64,000 nt of DNA from Eubacterium sp. (GTDB taxonomy: Bacteria > Bacillota > Clostridia > Lachnospirales > Lachnospiraceae): contig JAFRGW010000033.1 of NCBI GenBank assembly GCA_017433615.1, forward strand, positions 1-64,000. Direction: 5' to 3'. The notes beneath the pieces were generated by a model. The model made no database searches. It saw only the letters and a list, made by a program, of their open reading frames with translations, and was not told the DNA's origin. This document shows, piece after piece, positions 1-9,626 of this stretch. The stretch's first letter is position 1; every line of letters starts with the position of its first letter. Both the position numbers and the translations under genes were made by a program.

Positions 1-33
1 GATATGAATGCGGAGAATCCGCGTAAAATCAAT

Positions 34-74
34 AAAAAACGGGAAAGCCTTGATGTTACTGGCTTTCCCGTTTT
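34..74 (-). terminator. Terminator of the tRNA-Leu gene
   Basis: A 10-bp inverted repeat (arms at 40-49 and 61-70, cgggaaagcc/ggctttcccg) surrounds an 11-nt loop. Read on the minus strand it follows the tRNA and ends in a run of T (the A run at 34-39). A T run at 71-74 on the plus strand would let it work in both directions. Confidence 0.8.
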
Positions 75-75
75 A

Positions 76-159
76 TGCGGAAGACGGGACTTGAACCCGT
101 ACGCCATTGCTGGCACTAGATCCTTAGTCTAGCTCGTCTGCCAATTCCGACACTTCCGC
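76..159 (-). tRNA. tRNA-Leu, anticodon AAG
   Basis: On the minus strand the 7-bp acceptor stem GCGGAAG/CTTCCGC is complete, with discriminator A, a GAATTGGCAGA-type D loop, a long class II variable arm and the T loop GGTTCAAGTCC. The anticodon arm is CTAGA-CTAAGGA-TCTAG, so positions 34-36 are AAG, which reads CUU directly and more Leu codons if A34 is deaminated to inosine. CCA is not encoded. A hairpin terminator follows directly. Confidence 0.93.
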
Positions 160-328
160 ACGACAAGGAGTATTGTAACACCAGTAGGTGCAGTTCGTCA
201 ACAGGAAAAAACAGAAATTTCAAAAAAAATATTCAAAAAAAAGGAAATGCGAATAACCTGCGGTAATTTATTTATGGAGTCGAATTAATACGAGTGTAGA
301 AGGACACCGGAGCGGGAGGTGACACTGC

Positions 329-1336
329 ATGGATATTCGGGAAATCATGGAAGAAAAGGAAAAAACAGAGCTTGCACCGTATGCTTCGCTCGCCTGTGAA
401 TCCCGCGGCCGTGCGCGGCCGGAGGAACCGTGTGATATCCGGACAGATTATCAGCGGGACCGCGACCGGATCCTGCATGCAAAAGCATTCCGCCGCCTGA
501 AAGATAAGACACAGGTGTTCCTGTCACCGCAGGGCGATCATTACAGAACCCGGCTGACACACACACTCGAGGTTTCCCAGATTGCAAGAACGGTTGCGAA
601 GGCGCTGCGGCTGAATGTTGACCTGGTCGAGGCGATTGCACTCGGACACGATCTGGGACACACACCTTTCGGACATGCTGGAGAGAAGGTGCTCAATGCC
701 CTGTCGCCGGCAGGCTTTGAACATAACCGGCAGAGTCTGCGTGTCGTGGAACTGCTGGAGAAGGACGGCAGAGGCCTGAACCTCACCTGGGAAGTGCGTG
801 ACGGGATTCTGAACCATCAGACGGACGCACATCCGGCGATGCCGGAGGGGCAGGTCGTCAGGATCTGCGATAAAATTGCATACATTCATCATGACATGGA
901 CGACGCGATGCGGGCCGGCATTATTTCCGAGCAGGATATTCCGCAGGAAATCCGGAAGGCACTCGGCGTGACGACCAGAATGCGTCTGAATACACTGATT
1001 CATGATCTTATTGCCTCCAGTTATGGAGGCGGAGAAATCCGGCAGTCTGAGGAAATTGCGGCGCACATGATGCGGCTGCGGGAAATCATGTTTCAGGATG
1101 TCTATACCAACCCGGTGGCGAAGAAAGAGGAAGCAAAGGTGGTACTGCTTTTCGAAGTACTCTATCACTATTACGAGAAGCGCCCGGAGGCACTGCCGGA
1201 GAAATACCGGAAGATGATCGATGACGGAGAGGACACTGCGGTTGTGATCTGCGATTACATTTCAGGTATGACGGATCAATACTGTATCCGTACCTTTGAG
1301 GGAATCTATGTGCCACACGCCTGGGATGTCCTGTGA
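329..1336 (+). CDS. dgt: dNTP triphosphohydrolase, dGTPase-like HD protein
   Basis: This is a 335-residue HD-domain protein of the short dGTPase-like (type 2) family, which hydrolyses dNTPs to nucleosides and triphosphate in the cytoplasm. The metal-binding HD signature is clear: His78 in the RLTHTLEV motif, then His107-Asp108 in ALGHDLGHTPFGHAGE, with further acidic residues downstream. The ATG at 329 follows a GGGAGGTG ribosome binding site at 313-320. The dnaG start lies 18 bases downstream, so the two genes are probably co-transcribed, linking nucleotide pool control to primer synthesis. The family is certain; the preferred dNTP cannot be read from sequence. Confidence 0.9.
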   Translation: MDIREIMEEKEKTELAPYASLACESRGRARPEEPCDIRTDYQRDRDRILHAKAFRRLKDKTQVFLSPQGDHYRTRLTHTLEVSQIARTVAKALRLNVDLVEAIALGHDLGHTPFGHAGEKVLNALSPAGFEHNRQSLRVVELLEKDGRGLNLTWEVRDGILNHQTDAHPAMPEGQVVRICDKIAYIHHDMDDAMRAGIISEQDIPQEIRKALGVTTRMRLNTLIHDLIASSYGGGEIRQSEEIAAHMMRLREIMFQDVYTNPVAKKEEAKVVLLFEVLYHYYEKRPEALPEKYRKMIDDGEDTAVVICDYISGMTDQYCIRTFEGIYVPHAWDVL

Positions 1337-1354
1337 GAAGATACAGAGGGTGTT

Positions 1355-3145
1355 ATGTATTACAGCGACGATATAATTGAAGAAGTCCGGTCGGGGAACG
1401 ATATTGTCGATGTGATTTCCGGCTATGTCAGGCTGAAGCGGCGCGGGAGTTCGTGGGTAGGACTCTGTCCGTTTCACAACGAGAAAACCCCGTCTTTTAC
1501 AGTCAGCCGGGACCGGCAGATGTATTACTGCTTCGGCTGCGGACAGGGCGGCAATGTCTATACATTTTTGATGCAGTATGAGAACCGCACGTTTCAGGAA
1601 GCAGTACAGACGCTGGCAGAGCGGGCCGGGGTTCAGCTCCCGGAGGAACATTATTCTGCTTCGGAGCGGCGCGCTGCAGATAAACGGACGAAGCTGCTGG
1701 AGATTCAGAAGGAAGCGGCGACTTACTATTATCAGAAGCTGCGCAGACCTGAGGGTAGACGTGCGATGCAGTATCTGACGGACCGGGCACTGAGCCAGGA
1801 GACAATCCGGCAGTTCGGACTGGGCTACGCAGATAAATACAGCAACGATCTGTACCGTTATCTGACCGGAAAGGGGTATGATGATCAGCTTCTGGCGGAA
1901 TCAGGGCTTTTCTTCATGGATGAGCAAAAGGGGGCACATGACAAATTCTGGAACCGCGTCATGTTTCCGATTATGGATCCGTCCGGCCGTGTGATTGGAT
2001 TCGGCGGCCGCGTGATGGGAGACGGGAAACCCAAATACCTGAATTCCCCTGAGACACAGATTTTTGATAAAAGCCGGAATTTATATGGTCTGCAGATCGC
2101 AAGGCGCAGCCGGAAGCGGGATATGATCGTGTGTGAGGGCTATATGGATGTCATTTCCATGCATCAGGCAGGATTTACCAATGCAGTAGCATCTCTTGGT
2201 ACGGCGCTGACATCCGGACACTGTTCTTTGCTGAAACGCTACGCGGACCGCATTTTATTACTATATGACAGTGATGACGCCGGGGTGCGTGCGGCACTGC
2301 GGGCGATCCCGATGCTGCGGGAGGCCGGCCTGGCCAGCAAAGTAGTGCACCTGGAACCGTATAAAGACCCGGATGAATTTATCAAGAACCGGGGACCGGA
2401 TGCATTTGCAGAGCGTCTGGAACAGGCAGAGAACAGTTTTATGTTTGAGATCCGGATGCTGGAGCGGGATTATGATCTGCATGATCCGCGCGGAAAAAGT
2501 GATTTCCTGCACGCGGCAGCGGCACACTTGCTGACGCTTGAGGACGAGATTGAGCGGGACAGCCATCTGGACGCAGTTGCACACCAGTACCGCGTGGAAC
2601 GGGAAACCCTGCGGAAAATGGTCGGAAAACTTGCACTGTCCGGCGCCGGGAGAGCGCCTGCCAGAGAACCTGCCAGAACACGCCCGGCCGAGAAGCAGAA
2701 CCGGCGCGATACACAGTCCGATCAGGCGCAGAAACTGCTGATTACCTGGCTGGCAAATGAGCCGGGACTGACCGGGCAATTGCGCGGCATTATCACGCCG
2801 GAAGAATTTACCAATCCATTTTACCGGACAATCGCAGAACTGCTCTATGGAAATGAAGCGGGAGAACCTGTGAATCCGGCAAGTATTATAGATCACTTTG
2901 AAGACACTGAGGCACAGAGCCGCGCCGCGGCACTTTTTCACGGAGAGATCGGCCCGGAAGATGCACAGGGGCGTGTCCGGGCACTGACAGATATGGTCTG
3001 CCAGATCAAGAAGGATGCCCTGGATCAGAAGCTTTCAGAGTTGTCCATGACGGATCTGGAGGGACTGATGAAGCTTACTGAGGCGCGCAGAAAGCTGGAC
3101 CAGCTGCAGGCAGCCGGCCTGCAGTCAATTACCTTTGCAACCTGA
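1355..3145 (+). CDS. dnaG: DNA primase
   Basis: DnaG makes the RNA primers for replication. All family domains are present in 596 residues: an N-terminal CHC2 zinc finger with Cys38, His41, Cys59 and Cys62, and a TOPRIM core with the catalytic Glu261 in VCEGYMDV and the DSD motif at 305-307. A C-terminal region after about residue 440 should bind DnaB helicase. The ATG at 1355 is preceded by GAGGGTG. Its place between a dGTPase and rpoD matches the macromolecular-synthesis operon of Firmicutes. Confidence 0.97.
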   Translation: MYYSDDIIEEVRSGNDIVDVISGYVRLKRRGSSWVGLCPFHNEKTPSFTVSRDRQMYYCFGCGQGGNVYTFLMQYENRTFQEAVQTLAERAGVQLPEEHYSASERRAADKRTKLLEIQKEAATYYYQKLRRPEGRRAMQYLTDRALSQETIRQFGLGYADKYSNDLYRYLTGKGYDDQLLAESGLFFMDEQKGAHDKFWNRVMFPIMDPSGRVIGFGGRVMGDGKPKYLNSPETQIFDKSRNLYGLQIARRSRKRDMIVCEGYMDVISMHQAGFTNAVASLGTALTSGHCSLLKRYADRILLLYDSDDAGVRAALRAIPMLREAGLASKVVHLEPYKDPDEFIKNRGPDAFAERLEQAENSFMFEIRMLERDYDLHDPRGKSDFLHAAAAHLLTLEDEIERDSHLDAVAHQYRVERETLRKMVGKLALSGAGRAPAREPARTRPAEKQNRRDTQSDQAQKLLITWLANEPGLTGQLRGIITPEEFTNPFYRTIAELLYGNEAGEPVNPASIIDHFEDTEAQSRAAALFHGEIGPEDAQGRVRALTDMVCQIKKDALDQKLSELSMTDLEGLMKLTEARRKLDQLQAAGLQSITFAT

Positions 3146-3241
3146 ACAGCACTGAGGTGCCGGCGGAACCGGTCCGGTACGTTCTGTTCGATGATATAAA
3201 AAATGCCTGTAATATTGGCAAAGCAGCGGAAGGAGAAAAAG

Positions 3242-4366
3242 ATGGACAAAGAGAAACTCATGGAAAAAATCCACGAGCTGAATGAACTGGGAAGAAGCAG
3301 GAAGAACACGCTTGAATACAAGGAAGTCGTGGAACATTTTTCGGATGTTGAGATTTCTGATGCCCAGATGGAAAAGGTTATGAATTATCTGGAAACACAC
3401 GGAATCGATGTACTTCGTGTTCCCAAAGATGATTCTGATGAAGCGGATGATGTACTTCTTCTGAAAGACGATGACAGCAATATCGATGAAGAAGAAGTCG
3501 ATATGGAGAAAATCGACCTTTCCGTGCCGGAAGGTGTCAGCATCGAGGATCCGGTCCGCATGTATCTGAAGGAGATCGGTAAGGTTCCGCTGCTGACAGC
3601 AGAGGAAGAGGTTGATCTTGCGCAGAAGATGGAAGCCGGGGATGAGGAAGCCAAGAAACGTCTGGCTGAAGCCAATCTGCGTCTGGTGGTGTCTATCGCC
3701 AAGCGCTATGTCGGACGCGGCATGCTGTTTCTGGATCTGATCCAGGAAGGTAATCTCGGTCTGATTAAAGCGGTTGAAAAATTTGATTACCGCAAGGGTT
3801 ACAAGTTCTCGACATATGCGACCTGGTGGATCCGGCAGGCAATCACACGTGCCATCGCCGATCAGGCGCGCACCATCCGGATCCCGGTGCATATGGTGGA
3901 AACGATCAACAAGCTGATCCGTGTTTCCCGTCAGCTCCTGCAGGAACTCGGAAGAGAGCCCACGCCGGAGGAAATCTCAAAAGAGATGAATATGTCTGTA
4001 GAGCGTGTCCGTGAAATTCTCAAGATTTCGCAGGAGCCTGTTTCGCTGGAGACACCGATCGGTGAAGAGGAAGACAGCCATCTTGGTGACTTCATCCGGG
4101 ACGACAATGCGCCGATTCCGGCGGATGCTGCCGCATTCACGATGCTGAAGGAGCAGCTCGAAGAGGTGCTGGACACACTGACCGAGCGTGAGCAGAAGGT
4201 ACTCCGTCTGCGGTTTGGCCTGGATGACGGCCGCGCGCGCACGTTGGAGGAAGTCGGCCGTGAGTTCAATGTCACGCGTGAGCGTATCCGTCAGATTGAA
4301 GCCAAGGCACTGCGGAAACTGCGTCATCCGAGCCGCAGCAGAAAGCTGAAGGATTATCTGGACTGA
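3242..4366 (+). CDS. rpoD: Primary RNA polymerase sigma factor (SigA/RpoD)
   Basis: This is the housekeeping sigma-70 factor, 374 residues long. Region 1.1-like sequence covers residues 1-80, followed by an acidic stretch. Region 1.2 starts near 100 ([12 protein letters not shown]). Region 2, with the -10 recognition helix ([15 protein letters not shown]), is at about 145-215, region 3 at about 220-300, and region 4.2 ([17 protein letters not shown]) is at the end. The ATG at 3242 is chosen over an upstream in-frame codon because GGAAGGAG at 3228-3235 is well spaced from it. The stop overlaps the trmK start (TGATG). Confidence 0.97.
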   Translation: MDKEKLMEKIHELNELGRSRKNTLEYKEVVEHFSDVEISDAQMEKVMNYLETHGIDVLRVPKDDSDEADDVLLLKDDDSNIDEEEVDMEKIDLSVPEGVSIEDPVRMYLKEIGKVPLLTAEEEVDLAQKMEAGDEEAKKRLAEANLRLVVSIAKRYVGRGMLFLDLIQEGNLGLIKAVEKFDYRKGYKFSTYATWWIRQAITRAIADQARTIRIPVHMVETINKLIRVSRQLLQELGREPTPEEISKEMNMSVERVREILKISQEPVSLETPIGEEEDSHLGDFIRDDNAPIPADAAAFTMLKEQLEEVLDTLTEREQKVLRLRFGLDDGRARTLEEVGREFNVTRERIRQIEAKALRKLRHPSRSRKLKDYLD

Positions 4367-5100
4367 TGAACAGACTGTCAGAACGGCTGCAGACAATCTG
4401 CAGCATGATCAGAGGCTCCGGCACGCTGGCGGATATCGGCTGTGATCACGCGTATGTTCCGATTCAGCTGATAAAATCAGGCCAGTTCATGCATGCGATC
4501 GCATCGGATGTCAGACCCGGTCCGCTGGAAATCGCATCGGAACATATCCGTGCGGAGGCATGTGCGGACAAGATCGAAGTCAGACTGTCAGACGGACTTG
4601 CAGGACTGCATCCCCGGGAAGCCGGTACGATTGTGATTGCCGGCATGGGAGGCAGACTGACCGGAAGAATCCTGACAGATGCACCTGTTGTTACCGGTAC
4701 GGCGGAGGAACTGATTCTGGAACCGCAGTCGGATCTTGCATGGGTGCGGCACACGCTTCTGGAAACATCATTTGCAGGAACCTTTTTCCGGATTGCGGAT
4801 GAGGATATGGTGGAAGAAGACGGAAAATACTATCAGATTATCCGCGCCGTGCCTGCCGGAACGAAAACAGTACTTGCTGCGGAATGTGAATATCATTTTG
4901 GGCCGGTTCTGCTGGAAAAACAGCATCCGGTATTGCTCCGGTATCTGAAGAAGAAGGAGAAACAGGTTCTGCGTGTTCTGGAAAATCTGAAGAGGCAGAC
5001 TGTTGCAGACGCCGGAAGCAGGGATCATATTATTCTTCGTATCGGCGAGCTGCAGGAAGAGGCCGCATTGATCAAAGCGGCAAGGGAGCGTTATGTGTGA
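4366..5100 (+). CDS. trmK: tRNA (adenine-22-N1)-methyltransferase
   Basis: TrmK uses S-adenosylmethionine to methylate N1 of A22 in bacterial tRNAs. The Rossmann-type SAM motif LADIGCDHAYVP lies at residues 21-32 and the family motif IAGMGG at 91-96, with a helical C-terminal extension typical of the family. Length is 244 residues. The ATG overlaps the rpoD stop by one base, and the gene overlaps the next gene by 8 bases, so translation is coupled. The sigA-trmK-nif3 order is conserved in Firmicutes and supports the call. Confidence 0.9.
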   Translation: MNRLSERLQTICSMIRGSGTLADIGCDHAYVPIQLIKSGQFMHAIASDVRPGPLEIASEHIRAEACADKIEVRLSDGLAGLHPREAGTIVIAGMGGRLTGRILTDAPVVTGTAEELILEPQSDLAWVRHTLLETSFAGTFFRIADEDMVEEDGKYYQIIRAVPAGTKTVLAAECEYHFGPVLLEKQHPVLLRYLKKKEKQVLRVLENLKRQTVADAGSRDHIILRIGELQEEAALIKAARERYV

Positions 5101-5887
5101 GATCATTCGTGTAAAAAAAGTGATTGAGAGACTGGAGCAGTCTTTTCCGAAAGATGCGGCATATGAATGGGATAATCCCGGACTGCTGGCGGGACGTTTT
5201 GATGCGCCGGTCAGCCGGATCTTTGTGACGCTGGATGTCACGGACCGCACGCTGGAGGAAGCCGTCGCATGGAATGCGGATCTGATTCTTTCGCATCATC
5301 CGCTGATCTTTGGAAGTATCCGGTCGGTGAACGACGGTGACCTTGTCGGCAGACGGCTGGTTACGATGATAGAAAAAGGCATCGCATATTACGCGATGCA
5401 TACGAATTATGATGTCTGCAGAATGGCAGATCTGAATGCGCAGCAACTGTATCTGCAGGATGCAGAAGTGCTGGAACAGACCGGTGAGCGTGATGGTGCG
5501 GCGGAAGGAATCGGCCGGGTCGGACTGCTCCCGGAGGAGATGACGCTGGAGGAACTTGCGGCGTTCGTCAGAAAGCAGATGAAACTGCCGCATGTTGTGG
5601 TTTACGGCGACCGGGCCCGGAAGGTCAGGCGTGCAGCGGTATCCGGCGGGTCGGGCAAGAGTATGACCGGGTTTGCGCTGGATAAACATGCAGAGGTACT
5701 GATTACCGGTGATATTGATCATCACACGGCGATTGACGCAGTTTCAGACGGACTCTGCATCATCGATGCCGGTCACTACGGAACCGAATACTGTTTCATT
5801 GACGATATTGTTCAGCTGGTTCGGAAAGCATTTCCGGAATGTGCCGTGAAAGGGGCAGAAGTGATGCACCCGGGCGCTGTTCTTTAA
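5093..5887 (+). CDS. Nif3-like dinuclear metal centre protein (YqfO family)
   Basis: This 264-residue protein belongs to the Nif3/DUF34 family, widely conserved metal-binding proteins whose biochemical role is still debated; a GTP cyclohydrolase I type 2 label is often attached without proof. Metal-site residues are visible: His68-His69 in LSHHPLIF, His103 and Asp107 in AMHTNYD, and His228/Glu232 in GHYGTE. It is the short form, without the internal PII-like insert found in the roughly 370-residue Bacillus protein. It overlaps trmK by 8 bases, and the pair is conserved together in Firmicutes. Confidence 0.85.
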   Translation: MCEIIRVKKVIERLEQSFPKDAAYEWDNPGLLAGRFDAPVSRIFVTLDVTDRTLEEAVAWNADLILSHHPLIFGSIRSVNDGDLVGRRLVTMIEKGIAYYAMHTNYDVCRMADLNAQQLYLQDAEVLEQTGERDGAAEGIGRVGLLPEEMTLEELAAFVRKQMKLPHVVVYGDRARKVRRAAVSGGSGKSMTGFALDKHAEVLITGDIDHHTAIDAVSDGLCIIDAGHYGTEYCFIDDIVQLVRKAFPECAVKGAEVMHPGAVL

Positions 5888-5984
5888 AAATGAAACCTTC
5901 TAATGGGTTAAAGTTGATACAATGTCGCTGCCGGTAGAGGCGGGGGCTCCCATCTGCGTTGAAAACAACAGAGAGGTCAGTTGC

Positions 5985-7652
5985 ATGGATACGAAGAAAT
6001 GTACAATTCATATCAATGGAATCGCATATGCATATCCACAGGGAACCACTTATGGGGAGATCGCTGCAGCGCTGCAGCCGGAATACGAACACCAGATTGT
6101 CCTTGTGCTGGAAAATACAGTTCTTAGGGAACTGCACCGCACGGTCAAAGACGACGCAGAAGTGACCATGGTCACGACTGCAGACGACAGCGGGCATAAG
6201 ACCTATAAGCGGAGCCTGAATCTGCTGCTGTTTAAGGCAATCAAGGATGTGACGGGACTCCCTGAGATTCCGCGGATCGTGCAGGTCCTGAGTATTTCAA
6301 ACGGATATTTCTATCAGATGCACGGAGATCTGCAGCCGGATGCAGAATTTCTGCAGAAGGTAAAAGTGCGTATGCAGGAACTGGTCGAGGCAGAACTGCC
6401 GATTGTAAAGGATCAGGTTCCGCTCAAAGAGGCGCGCTCCATTTTTCATGCGCGTGGTCTGACAGATAAGGAAGAACTCTTCCGTTACCGCCTCGGTTCT
6501 ACAGTCAATCTGTATTCGCTGGGTGACTATCAGGATTATTTCTACGGATATATGGTCACCAATACCAGGTATCTGCGCTGGTTTGATCTGATGCCCTACG
6601 AGGACGGCTTTGTTCTGCTGACACCTGAGAAATCTGATCCGGAACATGTGGCTCCGTTTGCTCCTTCGAAAAAGGTATTTCAGATCCAGAAGGAATCCGA
6701 GGCGTGGGCAGAGTGGATCGGCATCAACACAGTAGGACGTCTGAATACGTCGATCTGCCAGGAGGGAATCAGCCATGTTATGCTGGTTGAGGAGGCCCGG
6801 CACGAGGGAAGAATCGCTGAGATTGCGAAAGAAATTGCTTCGCATAAACATGTAAAATTTATTATGATTGCGGGACCGTCCTCTTCCGGGAAGACAACAT
6901 TCTCCAGAAGACTTTCCACACAACTTTCGGTGAATGGGCTGACACCGCATCCGATCAGTGTCGACAATTATTATAAAGAACGTTCCGAGACGCCAAAGAA
7001 TCCGGACGGGTCCTATGATTTCGAGTGCCTGGAGGCACTGGATCTTGATCTGTTTGAGAAGCAGATGACACAACTGCTGAACGGCGAGGAAGTGGAACTG
7101 CCGCGCTACAGTTTTGTGACCGGCAGCAAGCAGTACAAGGGCGACTATATGAAGCTCGGCGAAGGAGATGTTCTCGTTATTGAGGGAATCCACGGACTCA
7201 ATGACCGTATGAGTGATTTCATTCCTTCGGATAAGAAGTTCAAAATCTACCTGAGTGCGCTGACGCAGATGAATATTGATGAGCATAACCGCATACCGAC
7301 GACGGACGGCAGACTGATCCGCCGGATTGTGCGGGATTACAGAACAAGAGCGACCTCGGCACAGGAAACCATTGCCATGTGGGATTCTGTCCGCAGAGGA
7401 GAAGAAAAGTATATTTTCCCGAATCAGGAGCATGCGGATGCCATGTTTAATTCTGCACTGATTTATGAGATGTCAGTGCTGAAGATTTACGCGGAGCCGC
7501 TGCTGTTCCAGATTCCGGATACGGCAAAAGAATATGTGGAAGCAAAACGTCTGCTGAAATTCCTGAGTTATTTTGTGGGGATTCCTTCAGACGGAATTCC
7601 GAACAATTCCATTTTGCGTGAATTTATCGGCGGCAGCTGCTTTGATGTATAA
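5985..7652 (+). CDS. TGS-domain nucleoside (uridine) kinase-like protein
   Basis: This is a 555-residue multidomain protein. Residues 1-65 look like a TGS/ubiquitin-like fold. Residues of about 75-250 resemble the second additional domain of threonyl-tRNA synthetase. The C-terminal half is a uridine-kinase-type P-loop domain with Walker A GPSSSGKT at 297-304, followed by SVDNYY, the phosphate-acceptor-side motif. The ATG at 5985 follows AGAGAGGT; a possible earlier start at 5922 lacks a site. The family is common in Clostridia. Phosphorylation of uridine/cytidine is the likely activity, and the role of the N-terminal tRNA-synthetase-like part is unknown. Confidence 0.82.
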   Translation: MDTKKCTIHINGIAYAYPQGTTYGEIAAALQPEYEHQIVLVLENTVLRELHRTVKDDAEVTMVTTADDSGHKTYKRSLNLLLFKAIKDVTGLPEIPRIVQVLSISNGYFYQMHGDLQPDAEFLQKVKVRMQELVEAELPIVKDQVPLKEARSIFHARGLTDKEELFRYRLGSTVNLYSLGDYQDYFYGYMVTNTRYLRWFDLMPYEDGFVLLTPEKSDPEHVAPFAPSKKVFQIQKESEAWAEWIGINTVGRLNTSICQEGISHVMLVEEARHEGRIAEIAKEIASHKHVKFIMIAGPSSSGKTTFSRRLSTQLSVNGLTPHPISVDNYYKERSETPKNPDGSYDFECLEALDLDLFEKQMTQLLNGEEVELPRYSFVTGSKQYKGDYMKLGEGDVLVIEGIHGLNDRMSDFIPSDKKFKIYLSALTQMNIDEHNRIPTTDGRLIRRIVRDYRTRATSAQETIAMWDSVRRGEEKYIFPNQEHADAMFNSALIYEMSVLKIYAEPLLFQIPDTAKEYVEAKRLLKFLSYFVGIPSDGIPNNSILREFIGGSCFDV

Positions 7653-7714
7653 CCTGCCGGAAACGATAAATGTATAATATGGCAGATGAATCTGCCGGAA
7701 CTGATTGTTTTCAG

Positions 7715-8071
7715 GATGCAGAGTAGAGTGTATGATCGCGGCCGGAAGGATCGAAAGAGACCGGCTGAGGAAAGTCCGGGCTTCACAGGGCAGGATGCCG
7801 GATAACGTCCGGCGGAGGTGACTCCAGGGATAGTGCAACAGAAATAGACCGCCTGCGTCAGCAGGTAAGGGTGGAAAGGCAGTGTAAGAGACTACCGCTG
7901 CGGTGGTGACACGCGCAGGCTCTGTAAACCCCATCCGAAGCAAGACCGAACAGAGGACCATGAGGCTGCCCGTCTCGTCCTCAGGTGGGTCGCAGGAACC
8001 TGCCGGCAACGGCAGGGCATAGATAGATGATCATACAAGACATAACCCGGCTTACAGCTCTGCTCTGCATC
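7715..8071 (+). ncRNA. rnpB: RNase P RNA (class A)
   Basis: This is the catalytic RNA that matures tRNA 5' ends. Universal core blocks are present in order: GAGGAAAGTCCGGGC (conserved region I), ACAGAAATA, AAGGGTGGAAAGGC, GTAAACCCC, and AGATAGATGATCA with ACATAACCCGGCTTACAG near the 3' end. The P1 helix closes perfectly apart from one G-U pair between 7715-7728 and 8058-8071, which sets the ends. A small perfect hairpin (GGCAGA-TGAA-TCTGCC, 7681-7696) and a TATAAT box lie just upstream in the roughly 60-bp gap after the nucleoside kinase. Confidence 0.95.
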
Positions 8072-8208
8072 TGAATGCAGTGAAACAGTCTTCCTTCCGC
8101 GGCGTGCGGCGTACAGAAGCGCTCTGCCGGGACGGGTGTCTGAACGGCAGTAAAACAGTCTGCTGCCCGTGCTGCACGGCATGTAACGCGTTCTGACGGG
8201 ATGACGGG
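8070..8208 (+). repeat. Two imperfect 70-bp tandem repeats with conserved hairpin
   Basis: Unit 1 is 8070-8138 and unit 2 is 8139-8208. Both start TCTGAA, carry CAGT(G/A)AAACAGTCT, and end in TCTG(C/A)CGGGA. A third, truncated start (CTGAAT) is at 8209. Each unit contains a small stem: CCGCG-GCG-TGCGG in unit 1 and CCGTG-CTG-CACGG in unit 2, where two base pairs have changed on both sides. The block fills the gap between rnpB and maf. Confidence 0.75.
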
Positions 8209-8233
8209 CTGAATAGAATTACCGGAGTAAAAC

Positions 8234-8803
8234 ATGCAGAAAATAATACTTGCATCCGGTTCCCCGAGGAGACGGGAACTGCTGGCGACGGCAGGCATCC
8301 CGTTTGAGGTGCGGACCAGTGATGCGGATGAAACGACTACGAAGACAGATCCGGCAGAAGTTGTCAAAGAACTTTCCGGCAGAAAATGCCTGGACGTACT
8401 GCGCCAGATGCCGCCGGGGACGGTTGTGCTCGGCGCGGATACAATCGTCACCATGGACGGTGTAATTCTCGGAAAACCGGAAAACGAAGCAGATGCCCGG
8501 AACATGCTGCGGGAATTACAGGGAAGGACACACGATGTCTATACCGGTGTTACGATTGCGGAGCGCTGTGCGCACCGGATTTCCAGAAAAGAAAGCTTTG
8601 CTGTGCGGACAGAGGTGAAGATCGGGCCGCTCAGTGACGAAGAAATAGATATTTATATTGCGACGGGTGAGCCGATGGACAAAGCAGGTGCCTACGGAAT
8701 CCAGGGGGTGTTTTCCAGGCACGTGGAGCAGATCACAGGAGACTATTTCAACGTATTCGGACTACCGGTTCATGCGGTTTATGAAGTTCTGAAGAACTGG
8801 TAA
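8234..8803 (+). CDS. maf: Maf-family nucleotide pyrophosphatase
   Basis: Maf proteins hydrolyse dTTP/UTP or modified nucleotides to monophosphates and are linked to septum control in Bacillus. The 189-residue protein has the N-terminal signature LASGSPRRRELL, the ADTIV motif, and the conserved C-terminal KAGAYGIQG and GDYFNVFGLPV segments. The ATG at 8234 follows CCGGAG. The next gene starts 14 bases after its stop, suggesting an operon with the alarmone synthetase and the Hsp70 paralogue. Confidence 0.92.
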   Translation: MQKIILASGSPRRRELLATAGIPFEVRTSDADETTTKTDPAEVVKELSGRKCLDVLRQMPPGTVVLGADTIVTMDGVILGKPENEADARNMLRELQGRTHDVYTGVTIAERCAHRISRKESFAVRTEVKIGPLSDEEIDIYIATGEPMDKAGAYGIQGVFSRHVEQITGDYFNVFGLPVHAVYEVLKNW

Positions 8804-8816
8804 TGGGGAGAAAAAC

Positions 8817-9620
8817 ATGGAATTTGTAAATGAAGCGATCAATCAGATTGATGCGCTGAATATTGATAAGGTTGATGAGTTTCGTGAGTTCCGGCAGGAA
8901 TATACGCACCTGATGATGGAGTTCCGCTGTGCGATCATGGAGATTGAGACAAAACTCAATGTCCTGAATAATGAGTTTGCGCTTTCCTACAACAGAAATC
9001 CGATTCAGACGATTAAATCCCGTCTGAAAAAGCCGGACAGTCTGCTGAAAAAACTGCGCCGGAAGGATCTGGATGTCACGATCGAAAATATCGAGAAACA
9101 CATCTCTGATATCGCAGGCGTGCGGATTGTATGCAGCTTTCCGGAAGATATTTATTCCATCGCGGATCTGCTGCTGCATCAGGACGATGTCAGAATGATT
9201 GACATCAAGGATTACATTAAACACCCGAAAGACAGTGGATACCGCAGTCTGCATCTGATCGTAGAGGTGCCGATCTTCCTCTCCAGAGAGAAGAAGATGC
9301 GCCGGGTTGAGATTCAGTGCAGAACCATTGCGATGGATTTCTGGGCGAGTGTCGAGCATCAGCTGAAGTATAATAAGGACCTGGAAAATACAGAGGAAAT
9401 CACGGAAGAGCTGCGCGAGTGTGCAGACGTTATTACAGCGGTGGATTTCCGGATGCAGGAGATCCGCGGAAAGATTGAGTACGCCGATGTGCCGCAGCCG
9501 GAGACGAAGGTTGTGGAACCGCCGCCGACGGACCAGCGGATTTTCAAATTGTACCGGAAGGAGCGGTCTATGGGATCGTCCCATGATTATCTGCAGGATC
9601 TGATTGAAAAAGGAGAATAA
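8817..9620 (+). CDS. Small alarmone synthetase (RelQ/YjbM-type (p)ppGpp synthetase)
   Basis: This is a 267-residue single-domain RelA/SpoT-type synthetase that transfers pyrophosphate from ATP to GDP/GTP. Visible motifs are RLKKPDSLLKK (substrate binding), DIAGVRIVC, the SGYRSLHL block and VEIQCRTIAMDFWAS. There is no HD hydrolase, TGS or ACT domain, so it is a small alarmone synthetase and not full-length Rel. The C-terminal tail (about residues 205-267) is helical and charged, as in RelQ tetramers. It starts 14 bases after maf and 6 bases before the Hsp70 paralogue. Confidence 0.9.
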   Translation: MEFVNEAINQIDALNIDKVDEFREFRQEYTHLMMEFRCAIMEIETKLNVLNNEFALSYNRNPIQTIKSRLKKPDSLLKKLRRKDLDVTIENIEKHISDIAGVRIVCSFPEDIYSIADLLLHQDDVRMIDIKDYIKHPKDSGYRSLHLIVEVPIFLSREKKMRRVEIQCRTIAMDFWASVEHQLKYNKDLENTEEITEELRECADVITAVDFRMQEIRGKIEYADVPQPETKVVEPPPTDQRIFKLYRKERSMGSSHDYLQDLIEKGE

Positions 9621-9626
9621 ACCGGT

